Source: PCRC01 sp017848435
GTDB lineage: Bacteria; Pseudomonadota; Gammaproteobacteria; Burkholderiales; Burkholderiaceae_C
Direction: 5' to 3'
DNA: 64,000 nt
Assembly (NCBI GenBank): GCA_965284315.1
Contig: OZ260072.1
Coordinates: 868,001-932,000, forward strand
The position numbers and the translations under genes were made by a program. The notes beneath the pieces were generated by a model. That model saw only the letters and a list, made by a program, of their open reading frames with translations, was not told the origin of the DNA and searched no databases. Shown here one piece after another: positions 1 to 8,119 of this stretch (positions are counted from its first letter, which is position 1; each line of letters starts with the position of its first letter).

Positions 1-644
1 TGCTGGATGTAGCGGTTCAGGAACTCGCGGAAGGGCCGCTCGCCGATGAAGCAGATGCCGGTGGAGTCTTTCTTTTTGGCGTTCGGCAGACCAATGTCGT
101 CGGCAATGCGCCGCACCTCGGTCTTGTGCAACTCGCCCACCGGGAACAGCGTCTTGGACAACTGTGCCTGCGTCAGGCGGTGCAGAAAGTAGCTCTGGTC
201 CTTGGTGTTGTCCAGGCCCTTCAGCAACTCGTGGCGCCCGGTGTGGGTGTTCTGCCGCACCCGTGCATAGTGGCCGGTGGCGATCTTCTCGGCACCGAGC
301 CGCATGGCATGGTCGAGAAAGGCCTTGAACTTGATCTCGGCGTTGCACAGCACGTCGGGGTTGGGCGTGCGTCCGGCGGAGTACTCGCGCAGGAACTCGG
401 CGAACACGCGGTTCTTGTAGTCGGCGGCGAAGTTGACGTGCTCGATCTCGATGCCCAGAACGTCGGCCACCGCGGCGGCATCCACGAAGTCGACATTGGA
501 CGAACAGTATTCATTGTCGTCGTCATCTTCCCAGTTCTTCATGAAGATGCCGACGACCTCGTGCCCCTGCTGCTTGAGCAAATGGGCAGTGACGGCGGAG
601 TCGACACCGCCACTCAAGCCGACGACGACGCGCTGTTTGGACAT
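1..644 (-). CDS. mnmA: tRNA-specific 2-thiouridylase MnmA (C-terminus beyond window)
   Basis: MnmA thiolates U34 of Lys, Glu and Gln tRNAs in the cytoplasm, using sulfur relayed by the cysteine desulfurase/Tus system. The frame reads from an ATG at 644 to the left edge, so about 214 N-terminal residues are visible of a family usually 360-380 long. The PP-loop SGGVDS lies at residues 11-16. The catalytic cysteine lies at residue 100 (PNPDVLCNAE) and the persulfide cysteine at 198 (DSTGICFIGE), so both active-site cysteines are present. The Nudix gene lies 43 bp upstream on the same strand, an arrangement also known in enterics (nudJ-mnmA), so the two are probably co-transcribed. Identity is firm; only the C-terminal domain cannot be judged. 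Confidence 0.96.
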   Translation of the reverse strand, partial: MSKQRVVVGLSGGVDSAVTAHLLKQQGHEVVGIFMKNWEDDDDNEYCSSNVDFVDAAAVADVLGIEIEHVNFAADYKNRVFAEFLREYSAGRTPNPDVLCNAEIKFKAFLDHAMRLGAEKIATGHYARVRQNTHTGRHELLKGLDNTKDQSYFLHRLTQAQLSKTLFPVGELHKTEVRRIADDIGLPNAKKKDSTGICFIGERPFREFLNRYIQ

Positions 645-687
645 GCGGCTATTTTAAGGAGCGCACGTTGCCGGCGCCCCCGTCAGG

Positions 688-1173
688 TCATCCGGGCATG
701 GCCCTGACACTGGCGTCGGTGGTGACCATGTCGAGCGGAAAGCGCCGGCCCGCCAAGTGGTCTTCCATGCAGCGCAGCACCAGCGGGCTGCGGTGGCGGG
801 CCACGCTGGCGCGCACCTCGTCGGGCGTGAGCCACAGCGTGCGGACGATGCCATCGTCCAGTGTGCGGCCGGGCACAACGTCGCCCAACTCACCGCAGAA
901 TGCAAAGCGCAGGTAGGTGATGTCGTCGCCGGTGGCGGACCGCTGAAAGCGCGACAGGTACACCCCCACCAGCGCCGTGGGCACAAAGCGGTGGGTGGTT
1001 TCCTCCAGCGCCTCGCGGGCGCAGCCGTCGGCAGGCGACTCGCCGGGGTCCAAATGCCCGGCCGGGTTGTTGAGCCTGAGGCCCTCGGGCGTGTGCTCTT
1101 CCACCAGCAGGTAGCGGCCGCCGCGTTCGATCACGGCCGCCACCGTGACGCTGGGTTTCCATCGTGTGTCCAT
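688..1173 (-). CDS. nudJ: Nudix hydrolase, NudJ-like phosphatase
   Basis: A 161-residue cytoplasmic Nudix hydrolase. The Nudix box spans residues 39-61 (Gly39, Glu45, Arg53-Glu54, Glu57-Glu58), with all metal-binding glutamates present; the Gly near the end of the box is replaced by Thr60. The N-terminal strand and the post-box segment resemble NudJ, which hydrolyses thiamine pyrophosphate and nucleoside di/triphosphates. Position directly upstream of mnmA on the same strand is the arrangement known for nudJ. Substrate is inferred from similarity and context only, since Nudix specificity is hard to read from sequence. Confidence 0.85.
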   Translation of the reverse strand: MDTRWKPSVTVAAVIERGGRYLLVEEHTPEGLRLNNPAGHLDPGESPADGCAREALEETTHRFVPTALVGVYLSRFQRSATGDDITYLRFAFCGELGDVVPGRTLDDGIVRTLWLTPDEVRASVARHRSPLVLRCMEDHLAGRRFPLDMVTTDASVRAMPG

Positions 1174-1315
1174 GCGCCATTATCGAAGCTCTGCAACCAG
1201 ACCAGCACGGCGCCTATTCAGGCAAACCCTCATCGTTTCTTCCCTCTAAAAAACGGCCAAAAACTCATGTAAGCTCAGGTTAAGTAACAAATTTGTAAGC
1301 AGTTGGCTCGGTGCG

Positions 1316-1332
1316 TTGGCACATGCCTTGCT
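1316..1332 (+). promoter_or_regulatory. Sigma-54 (-24/-12) promoter of the pnt operon
   Basis: The sequence TTGGCACATGCCTTGCT matches the sigma-54 consensus YTGGCAC-N5-TTGCW, with GG (1318-1319) and GC (1330-1331) separated by exactly 10 bp. A start site about 12 nt downstream (near 1343) would leave a leader of about 30 nt carrying the AAAGGAG ribosome site at 1361-1367, ahead of the pntAA ATG at 1374. A 10-bp palindrome (ACAAATTTGT, 1287-1296) and a repeated TGTAAGC lie just upstream and could bind an enhancer protein, but none is identified. Confidence 0.6.
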
Positions 1333-1373
1333 GGCATTTGGCCTTGTCATTCACTATAAAAAAGGAGACGTCC

Positions 1374-2504
1374 ATGCTGATTGGCGTACCTGCCGAAACG
1401 GCGGCCGGCGAGACCCGTGTTGCGGTCACCCCGGAAACGGCAAAAAAACTCACAGCCCAGGGGCACACGATTCGCCTGCAATCCGGTGCCGGTGTCGCGT
1501 CCAGCGCGCCTGACGCTGCCTACACCGCCGTGGGGGCAGAGATCACCGACGCTGCCGGTGCGCTGGGTTGCGAACTGGTGCTGAAAGTGCGCGCCCCGTT
1601 CGAGAACGAGGCCGCGCAAATGAAACCCGGCACCACCGTGGTCGGCATGCTCAACCCCTTCGACGCCGCCGGCCTGCAGCGCCTGGCTGCGGCCCACCTG
1701 ACCGGCTTTGCCCTTGAAGCCGCCCCCCGCACCACCCGCGCCCAGAGCATGGACGTGCTCTCCAGCCAGGCCAACATCGCCGGCTACAAGGCCGTCATGG
1801 TGGCCGCCGACAAATACCAGCGTTTCTTCCCCATGCTGATGACCGCCGCCGGCACCGTGAAAGCGGCGCGCGTGGTCATTCTGGGCGTCGGCGTGGCCGG
1901 CCTGCAGGCGATTGCCACCGCCAAGCGCCTCGGCGCGGTGATCGAAGCCAGCGACGTGCGCCCGAGCGTGAAAGAGCAGGTCGAATCCCTCGGCGGCAAG
2001 TTCATCGACGTGCCCTACGAAACCGACGAAGAACGCGAAGCCGCCGTCGGCGTGGGTGGCTATGCCAAGCCGATGCCCCAGAGCTGGCTTGACCGGCAGA
2101 AGGTGGAAGTCGCCAAGCGCGTGGCCCAGGCCGACGTGGTGATCAGCACCGCGCTGATCCCCGGCCGTGCCGCACCGGTGCTGGTGACCGAAGACATGGT
2201 CAAAGCCATGAAGCCCGGCTCGGTGATCGTCGACATTGCCGCCGGCAAAGCCGCCGACGGTGTGGGCGGCAACTGCCCGCTGACCGAGGCCGGCAAAACC
2301 GTGGTGAAACACGGCGTGACGCTGGTCGGTGAAACCAACCTGCCGGCGCTGGTGGCGGCCGACGCCTCGTCGCTTTACGCCCGCAACGTGCTCGACTTCC
2401 TGAAACTGGTCCTGACCAAGGAAGGCACGCTCAAGATCGATCTGGAAGACGACATCGTGGCCGCCTGCCTGATGACGCGCGATGGCGCCGTGACCAAGAA
2501 ATAA
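1374..2504 (+). CDS. pntAA: NAD(P) transhydrogenase subunit alpha, part 1 (PntAA)
   Basis: NAD(H)-binding dI component of proton-translocating transhydrogenase, which transfers hydride from NADH to NADP+ at the expense of the proton gradient. The product has 376 residues. The RQD-type loop segment SMDVLSSQANIAGYKA lies near residue 125, and the Rossmann glycine motif GVGVAGLQA near 171. An upstream GTG at 1311 is in frame, but the ATG at 1374 is preferred: it has a strong AAAGGAG site 6 bp upstream, begins with the canonical MLIGVPAE, and places the sigma-54 site outside the gene. Here PntA is split into two genes, the usual layout in this lineage, followed by pntAB and pntB. Confidence 0.97.
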   Translation: MLIGVPAETAAGETRVAVTPETAKKLTAQGHTIRLQSGAGVASSAPDAAYTAVGAEITDAAGALGCELVLKVRAPFENEAAQMKPGTTVVGMLNPFDAAGLQRLAAAHLTGFALEAAPRTTRAQSMDVLSSQANIAGYKAVMVAADKYQRFFPMLMTAAGTVKAARVVILGVGVAGLQAIATAKRLGAVIEASDVRPSVKEQVESLGGKFIDVPYETDEEREAAVGVGGYAKPMPQSWLDRQKVEVAKRVAQADVVISTALIPGRAAPVLVTEDMVKAMKPGSVIVDIAAGKAADGVGGNCPLTEAGKTVVKHGVTLVGETNLPALVAADASSLYARNVLDFLKLVLTKEGTLKIDLEDDIVAACLMTRDGAVTKK

Positions 2505-2530
2505 CCGGCGCCGCCACACAGGAGAACCCC

Positions 2531-2857
2531 ATGGACGCTGTATCCCCCACCATCCTCAACCTCATCATTTTCGTGCTGGCCATCTACGTCGGCTACCACG
2601 TGGTCTGGACCGTGACCCCCGCGCTGCACACGCCGCTGATGGCCGTGACCAACGCGATCTCGGCCATCGTCATCGTCGGCGCCATGCTGGCCGCCGCACT
2701 CACTGAAACCCCGCTGGGCAAAACCATGGGCGTGCTGGCTGTGGCGCTGGCCGCGGTCAACGTCTTCGGCGGCTTTCTGGTCACGCGGCGCATGCTGGAG
2801 ATGTTCAAGAAGAAAGAAAAGAAAGCCGCTCCAGCCGCGCAGGGAGCGTCCAAATGA
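2531..2857 (+). CDS. pntAB: NAD(P) transhydrogenase subunit alpha, part 2 (PntAB)
   Basis: A 108-residue inner-membrane protein forming part of the proton channel (dII) of transhydrogenase. It is almost entirely hydrophobic, with about three transmembrane helices (roughly residues 8-26, 36-56 and 62-88) and a lysine-rich tail of positive charge (KKKEKKAA). It starts 26 bp after pntAA with an AGGAGA site, and its TGA overlaps the pntB ATG by 4 bp (ATGA), implying translational coupling. It corresponds to the C-terminal membrane part of fused enterobacterial PntA. Confidence 0.95.
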   Translation: MDAVSPTILNLIIFVLAIYVGYHVVWTVTPALHTPLMAVTNAISAIVIVGAMLAAALTETPLGKTMGVLAVALAAVNVFGGFLVTRRMLEMFKKKEKKAAPAAQGASK

Positions 2858-4278
2858 GCATGAACCTTGTCACACTGCTCTATTTAGTGGCATCGGTCTG
2901 TTTCATTCAGGCACTCAAGGGCCTGAGCCACCCGACCACCTCCATCCGGGGCAACCTGTTCGGCATGATCGGCATGGCGATTGCCGTGCTGACCACCGGC
3001 GCGTTGATTGTTGAACTCTCCGGCGGCAAGTCGTTTGGCATGGTCTACGTGCTGGGTGGCCTGCTGGTCGGCGGCAGCCTGGGCGCCTACATGGCGAACA
3101 AGGTCGAGATGACCAAGATGCCCGAGCTCGTGGCCTTCATGCACAGCATGATCGGCCTGGCGGCGGTGTTCATTGCGGTGGCGGCGGTGGCCGAGCCCTA
3201 CGCGTTCGGCATTGTCCCCAAAGGCGTGGACATTCCCACGGGCAACCGGTTGGAACTGTTCCTGGGCGCGGCGATTGGCGCCATCACTTTCAGCGGCTCC
3301 GTCATTGCCTTTGGCAAGCTGAGCGGCAAGTACAAGTTCCGCCTGTTCCAGGGTGCGCCGGTGCAGTTTGCCGGCCAGCACAAGCTCAACCTGGTGCTGG
3401 GCCTGACCACGCTGGGCCTGGGCCTGGCCTTCATGTTCACCGGCAGCTGGCCGGCGTTCTTTGCGATGCTGGCACTGGCGTTTGTGATGGGCGTGCTGAT
3501 CATCATCCCGATCGGCGGCGCCGACATGCCGGTGGTGGTGTCCATGCTCAACAGCTACTCCGGCTGGGCCGCAGCGGGCATTGGCTTCTCGCTGAACAAC
3601 AGCATGCTGATCATCGCCGGCTCGCTGGTGGGCAGCTCGGGCGCCATCCTGTCGTACATCATGTGCAAGGCGATGAACCGCTCGTTCTTCAACGTGATTC
3701 TGGGCGGTTTTGGCGGCGAGGCCACCACGGCTGCGGCTGGCAGCGCGGTGCAGCGCAGCGTCAAGAGCGGCAGCGCCGACGACGCGGCTTTTGTGTTGAG
3801 CAACGCCGAGACCGTGGTCATCGTGCCGGGCTACGGCCTGGCGGTGGCCCGTGCGCAGCATGCGGTGAAAGAACTCGCCGCGAAGCTGACCGAAAAAGGC
3901 ATCACGGTCAAATACGCCATCCACCCGGTGGCCGGCCGCATGCCCGGCCACATGAACGTGCTGCTGGCCGAGGCCGAAGTGCCTTACGACCAGGTGTTCG
4001 AAATGGAAGACATCAATGGTGAGTTCGGCCAGGCCGACGTCGCCATCATCCTCGGCGCGAACGACGTGGTGAACCCCGCCGCGCACGTGAAGGGCAGTGC
4101 CATTTACGGCATGCCGATCCTGGAGGCCTACAAGGCCAAGACGGTGATCGTCAACAAGCGCTCGATGGCCGCTGGTTATGCCGGTCTGGACAACGAGCTG
4201 TTCTACATGGACAAGACCATGATGGTCTTCGGCGACGCGAAGAAGGTCGTCGAGGACATGGGCAAAGCCATCGAGTGA
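2854..4278 (+). CDS. pntB: NAD(P) transhydrogenase subunit beta (PntB)
   Basis: NADP(H)-binding subunit of the same complex, 474 residues. The N-terminal two thirds form about nine transmembrane helices (dII). The C-terminal soluble domain (dIII, from about residue 300) contains the NADP-binding GYGLAVARAQ near residue 326 and the ANDVVNPAA motif. The start overlaps pntAB by 4 bp. An inverted repeat (CCGGCGC/GCGCCGG, 4279-4300) begins at the stop codon but lacks a T-run. The complex would supply NADPH for biosynthesis. The sigma-54 promoter upstream suggests it is expressed on a specific cue. Confidence 0.97.
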   Translation: MSMNLVTLLYLVASVCFIQALKGLSHPTTSIRGNLFGMIGMAIAVLTTGALIVELSGGKSFGMVYVLGGLLVGGSLGAYMANKVEMTKMPELVAFMHSMIGLAAVFIAVAAVAEPYAFGIVPKGVDIPTGNRLELFLGAAIGAITFSGSVIAFGKLSGKYKFRLFQGAPVQFAGQHKLNLVLGLTTLGLGLAFMFTGSWPAFFAMLALAFVMGVLIIIPIGGADMPVVVSMLNSYSGWAAAGIGFSLNNSMLIIAGSLVGSSGAILSYIMCKAMNRSFFNVILGGFGGEATTAAAGSAVQRSVKSGSADDAAFVLSNAETVVIVPGYGLAVARAQHAVKELAAKLTEKGITVKYAIHPVAGRMPGHMNVLLAEAEVPYDQVFEMEDINGEFGQADVAIILGANDVVNPAAHVKGSAIYGMPILEAYKAKTVIVNKRSMAAGYAGLDNELFYMDKTMMVFGDAKKVVEDMGKAIE

Positions 4279-4300
4279 CCGGCGCCACAGAAAGCGCCGG
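4279..4300 (+). repeat. GC-rich hairpin after pntB
   Basis: Perfect 7-bp inverted repeat CCGGCGC ... GCGCCGG with an 8-nt loop directly after the pntB stop. There is no T-run, so it is more likely an mRNA 3'-end stabiliser or pause site than a factor-independent terminator. Confidence 0.4.
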
Positions 4301-4339
4301 CACACATGGACAGGGATGAAATGAACAACGGAGACCGAC

Positions 4340-6016
4340 ATGACGACTGAACGAGCCTGGCTTTCGGCCTACCCCGCCGGGGTACCTGCAGACATTGACC
4401 CGACGGCCTACGCCTCGCTGGTGGCGCTGATGGACGAGAGCTTCAAGAAGTACGGTGGCCGCACCGCCTACAGCTTCATGGGCAAGGACATCACCTTCGG
4501 GCAGACCGACTCGCTGAGCCAGGCCTTCGGCGCCTACCTGCAGAGCCTGGGTCTGGCCAAAGGCGACCGTGTCGCACTGATGATGCCCAACTGCCCCCAG
4601 TACCCGGTGGCGGTGGCGGCGGTGCTGCGCGCCGGCTACGTGGTGGTCAACGTCAACCCGCTGTACACGCCGCGCGAGCTGGAGCACCAGCTCAAAGACT
4701 CGGGCTCCAAAGCGATTGTCATCATTGAGAACTTTGCCAGCACACTGCAGCAGTGTATCGCCGCCACCCCGGTGAAGCATGTGGTGCTGGTGGCCATGGG
4801 CGACATGTTGGGCCTGATCAAGGGCAGCATCGTCAACTACGTGGTGCGCAATGTCAAAAAGATGGTGCCCGCGTACAGCCTGCCCAACGCGGTACGCTTC
4901 AACGACGCGGTGGCCCGTGGCACCAAGCTCAGCCTGAAGCGGCCCGACGTCAAGCCCGACGACGTGGCCCTGCTGCAGTACACCGGTGGCACCACCGGTG
5001 TCAGCAAGGGTGCGGTGCTGCTGCACCGCAACGTGATCGCCAACCTGCTGCAGTCCGAGGCCTGGAACGAGCCTGCCATGGCCAAGGTGCCGGCCAACGA
5101 GCAGCCCACCGCCGTGTGCGCGCTGCCGCTGTACCACATCTTCGCCTTCACGGTGAACATGATGCTGGGCATGCGCATGGGCGGCAAAACCATCCTGATC
5201 CCCAACCCGCGCGACCTGCCCGCGGTGCTCAAAGAGTTGAGCAAACACACCTTCCACAGCTTCCCGGCGGTGAACACCCTGTTCAATGGCCTGGCCAACC
5301 ACCCCGACTTCAACACCGTCAACTGGAGCAACCTGAAGGTCTCGCTTGGCGGTGGCATGGCGGTGCAAGGCGCGGTGGCCAAGCTGTGGCTGGAAAAAAC
5401 GGGTTGCCCGATCTGCGAAGGCTATGGCCTGTCGGAAACCTCCCCCTCGGCCAGCTGCAACCCGGTCACGGCCAAGGAGTACACCGGCACCATCGGTGTG
5501 CCGATTCCCGGCACCTGGATGAAGCTGTTGGACGACGACGGCGTTGAGGTCACCGATGGCCCCGGCGAGATCGCCATCAAGGGCCCGCAGGTGATGGCTG
5601 GCTACTGGCAGCGGCCGGACGAGACCGCCAAGGTCATGACCCCCGACGGCTACTTCAAGACCGGCGACGTTGGTGTCATGGACGCCCGCGGCTTCTTCAA
5701 GATCGTGGACCGCAAAAAAGACATGGTGCTGGTCAGCGGCTTCAACGTCTACCCGAACGAGGTGGAAGAGGTGGTGGCTGGCCTGGAAGGCGTGATGGAA
5801 TGCGCGGTGGTCGGTGTGGCCGACGAGAAAACCGGCGAAGCGGTCAAGCTGGTCATCGTCAAGAAAGACCCGGCACTGACCGAAGCCCAGGTGCGCGATT
5901 TCTGCCGCACCAACCTCACCGGCTACAAGCAGCCCAAGGTGGTGGAGTTCCGTGCCGAAATGCCCAAAACACCGGTGGGCAAAATCCTGCGCCGCGAGCT
6001 GCGGGACAAAAAATAA
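4340..6016 (+). CDS. fadD: Long-chain fatty acid--CoA ligase
   Basis: A 558-residue member of the AMP-forming ligase superfamily that activates fatty acids to acyl-CoA at the inner membrane. The P-loop signature YTGGTTGVSKGA is near residues 213-224. The second motif GYGLSETSP and the C-terminal Lys-bearing segment TPVGKILRRELR are intact. Length matches FadD (about 560). The ATG at 4340 follows a GGAGA site. The gene is 61 bp after pntB and ends at a clear terminator. Chain-length specificity cannot be read from sequence. Confidence 0.93.
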   Translation: MTTERAWLSAYPAGVPADIDPTAYASLVALMDESFKKYGGRTAYSFMGKDITFGQTDSLSQAFGAYLQSLGLAKGDRVALMMPNCPQYPVAVAAVLRAGYVVVNVNPLYTPRELEHQLKDSGSKAIVIIENFASTLQQCIAATPVKHVVLVAMGDMLGLIKGSIVNYVVRNVKKMVPAYSLPNAVRFNDAVARGTKLSLKRPDVKPDDVALLQYTGGTTGVSKGAVLLHRNVIANLLQSEAWNEPAMAKVPANEQPTAVCALPLYHIFAFTVNMMLGMRMGGKTILIPNPRDLPAVLKELSKHTFHSFPAVNTLFNGLANHPDFNTVNWSNLKVSLGGGMAVQGAVAKLWLEKTGCPICEGYGLSETSPSASCNPVTAKEYTGTIGVPIPGTWMKLLDDDGVEVTDGPGEIAIKGPQVMAGYWQRPDETAKVMTPDGYFKTGDVGVMDARGFFKIVDRKKDMVLVSGFNVYPNEVEEVVAGLEGVMECAVVGVADEKTGEAVKLVIVKKDPALTEAQVRDFCRTNLTGYKQPKVVEFRAEMPKTPVGKILRRELRDKK

Positions 6017-6043
6017 GCACGCTGCAGCGCAGCGCACAATCCC

Positions 6044-6066
6044 AAGGCGGCTCCGGCCGCCTTTTT
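6044..6066 (+). terminator. Rho-independent terminator after fadD
   Basis: Stem AGGCGGC (6045-6051) and GCCGCCT (6056-6062) with a 4-nt loop, followed by TTTTT. It lies 28 bp after the fadD stop and ends just upstream of mtnN. Confidence 0.8.
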
Positions 6067-6087
6067 CACGCCCGTACCACACACACC

Positions 6088-6852
6088 ATGACCCGTACCG
6101 CCATCCTCAGCGCACTGATCGACGAACAACGCGGCCTGATTGCCCAGCTGGAGCACCCGAGCGAGGTGCAACACGCAGGCCGCCGTTTCTGGTGTGGCCA
6201 CCTGCATGGACAGGACGTGGTGCTGGCACTGTCGCGCATTGGCAAAGTGGCCGCAGCCACCACCGCCACCGCGCTGGTGGAGAAATTCCAGGTCGACCGC
6301 ATCGTGTTCACCGGCGTGGCCGGTGGGCTGGCGCCCGAGGTGCGCGTGGGTGACCTGGTGCTGGCGACCGACTTCATCCAGCACGATTTCGACGCGTCGC
6401 CTATCGTGCCGCGCTACGAGGTGCCGCTGTATGGGCGTACCCGCTTCGCGGCCGACGCCACGCTGAACACCCACCTGCTTGACGCCGCCACCGGGGCGTT
6501 TGCCACGTTGCCGCAATGGCTGGGCGCCGACGCGGTGCAGCGCCATGCGTTGGGCCAGGCGCGCATCCACCAGGGCCTGGTGGCCAGTGGCGACCGGTTT
6601 GTGTCGGTCCTGGGTGAAAGCCAGCGCCTGCAGGCCGATCTGCTGGCGCATGGGCACACCGCACTGGCAGTGGAAATGGAGGGCGCGGCGGTGGCGCAGG
6701 TGTGTTGTGACTACGGCGTGCCGTTCGCCGCCATCCGCACCGTCTCCGACCGGGCCGACGCCACGGCGCACGCCGACTTCACCCAGTTCGTGCGCGACGT
6801 GGCCAGCCACTACGCCGAGGCGGTGCTGGCGCGCTTTCTGAGATTGCTCTGA
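6088..6852 (+). CDS. mtnN: 5'-methylthioadenosine/S-adenosylhomocysteine nucleosidase
   Basis: A 254-residue purine-nucleosidase-fold enzyme that cleaves MTA and SAH to free adenine plus the thioribose product, serving methionine salvage and removal of SAH. Visible family motifs are TGVAGGLAP with VGDLVLAT, the nucleoside-binding VEMEGAAVAQV, and the catalytic-acid segment SDRAD. The open frame extends upstream into fadD, but the ATG at 6088 gives the normal N-terminus and lies after the fadD terminator. Family membership is firm; MTA/SAH specificity over related phosphorylases is likely. Confidence 0.88.
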   Translation: MTRTAILSALIDEQRGLIAQLEHPSEVQHAGRRFWCGHLHGQDVVLALSRIGKVAAATTATALVEKFQVDRIVFTGVAGGLAPEVRVGDLVLATDFIQHDFDASPIVPRYEVPLYGRTRFAADATLNTHLLDAATGAFATLPQWLGADAVQRHALGQARIHQGLVASGDRFVSVLGESQRLQADLLAHGHTALAVEMEGAAVAQVCCDYGVPFAAIRTVSDRADATAHADFTQFVRDVASHYAEAVLARFLRLL

Positions 6853-6905
6853 TTTTTATAGCTGAATCGCTATATTTCACTGAGGCTCGAGGCCAATTTG
6901 GCTTG
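6851..6905 (-). repeat. Dispersed intergenic repeat, copy A
   Basis: AT-rich element between convergent mtnN and corA. On the minus strand it contains GCCTCAGTGAAAT, followed by TAGCG and AGCTATAAAAATC. The same 13-nt core recurs exactly at 40629-40641 and with one mismatch at 19127-19139, each within a similar ~60-70-bp context. Confidence 0.5.
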
Positions 6906-6933
6906 AAAACAGCCCCAGAAAGCCGCTGAACGC

Positions 6934-7923
6934 CTATTTCAGCCAGCCCCGGCTGCGGAAATACAGCATCGGCCCAATCGCCGACGCTGCCATCAAGCCA
7001 AGTGCAAACGGGTAACCATACGCCCACTCCAGCTCCGGGAACCAGCCCTTGAAGTTCATGCCGTAGACGCTGGCAATCAGCGTGGGCGGCAGCACCGCGG
7101 CCGACGCGACCGAGAAGATCTTGATGATCTTGTTCTGGTTGATGTTGATGAAACCAACGGTAGCGTCCATCAGGAAGTTGATCTTGTCGAACAAGAAACC
7201 CGTGTGCGAATCGAGCGAGTCCATGTCGCGCAAAATCTGCCGCGCCTCCTCGAACTGCTCGGTGCTCAGCATGCGGCTGCGCATCATGAAGCTCACCGCG
7301 CGGCGGCTGTCCATCACGTTGCGGCGGATGCGGCCATTCAAGTCTTCCTGGCGCGCGATGGTGGCCAGCACCTCGCCGGCGATTTCGTCGGTGATGTCGC
7401 CCGACAGCACCTTGGCGCTGGTTTTCTCCAGCTGGTCGTGCACGCCTTCCAGCGTGTCGGCGCTGTACTCGGCGTCGGCGTCGAACAGCTTCAGCAGCAC
7501 CTCCCGGGCGTCTTCGATCAGCCCCGGCATGCGGCGCGCGCGCATGCGCAGCAGGCGGAACACCGGCACGTCTTCGTCGTGGATGGAGAACAGCACGCCC
7601 TTGCTCTTCAGGTCGTTGTTCACCAGGTTCAGGATGAACGCCACCCGCACCGTGCGCGGTTCGTCCTCGTCGGCGATCAGAAAGTCGCTGCGGATGTGGC
7701 GTTCGCCGTTGTCTTCTTCGTAGAAGCGGGCGGATTCCTCGATGTCCTCGTCCATCGCGTCTTCCGGGATGGACAGGCCGTAGTGCTGCTTGATCCAGCG
7801 CTTTTCTTCCACGGTGGGCGACTCCAGGTCGACCCAGATCGGCTGGAACCTGGCCAGCTCTTCGAGCGATTCGATTTCTTCCTGGAACAGCCGGCCGTTG
7901 GCCAGGGTAAAGATGTTGAGCAT
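6934..7923 (-). CDS. corA: Magnesium/cobalt transporter CorA
   Basis: A 329-residue CorA-family divalent cation channel of the inner membrane. The long acidic/helical cytoplasmic domain occupies residues 1-265. Two C-terminal transmembrane helices flank the signature GMN at residues 288-290 (YGMNFKG), the selectivity motif for Mg2+. The ATG at 7923 begins MLNIFTLANGRL, typical of the beta-proteobacterial branch. It is convergent with mtnN and appears monocistronic. Confidence 0.95.
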   Translation of the reverse strand: MLNIFTLANGRLFQEEIESLEELARFQPIWVDLESPTVEEKRWIKQHYGLSIPEDAMDEDIEESARFYEEDNGERHIRSDFLIADEDEPRTVRVAFILNLVNNDLKSKGVLFSIHDEDVPVFRLLRMRARRMPGLIEDAREVLLKLFDADAEYSADTLEGVHDQLEKTSAKVLSGDITDEIAGEVLATIARQEDLNGRIRRNVMDSRRAVSFMMRSRMLSTEQFEEARQILRDMDSLDSHTGFLFDKINFLMDATVGFININQNKIIKIFSVASAAVLPPTLIASVYGMNFKGWFPELEWAYGYPFALGLMAASAIGPMLYFRSRGWLK

Positions 7924-8119
7924 GACGCGCTCCCTAACAAGTTTGACACAGGGTCACAGGGGCGGGCACGCGGCCCGCAACGGGGTGGATTGGCGCTTCC
8001 AACGTCCCGTGCGGGCGCTGGAAGCTACCGACTGGGGCAGCTTTCCATGGGGTTCTCCAAGAACAAAAGTGCCGCAATTATGCGCGCAAACCCATGACGC
8101 AGGCGCGCGCCGCGCAGGC

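Noticed and set aside
1311..1373. Longer PntAA starting at GTG 1311
   Set aside because: The extra residues are not family-like and cover the sigma-54 element; ATG 1374 has a strong ribosome site.
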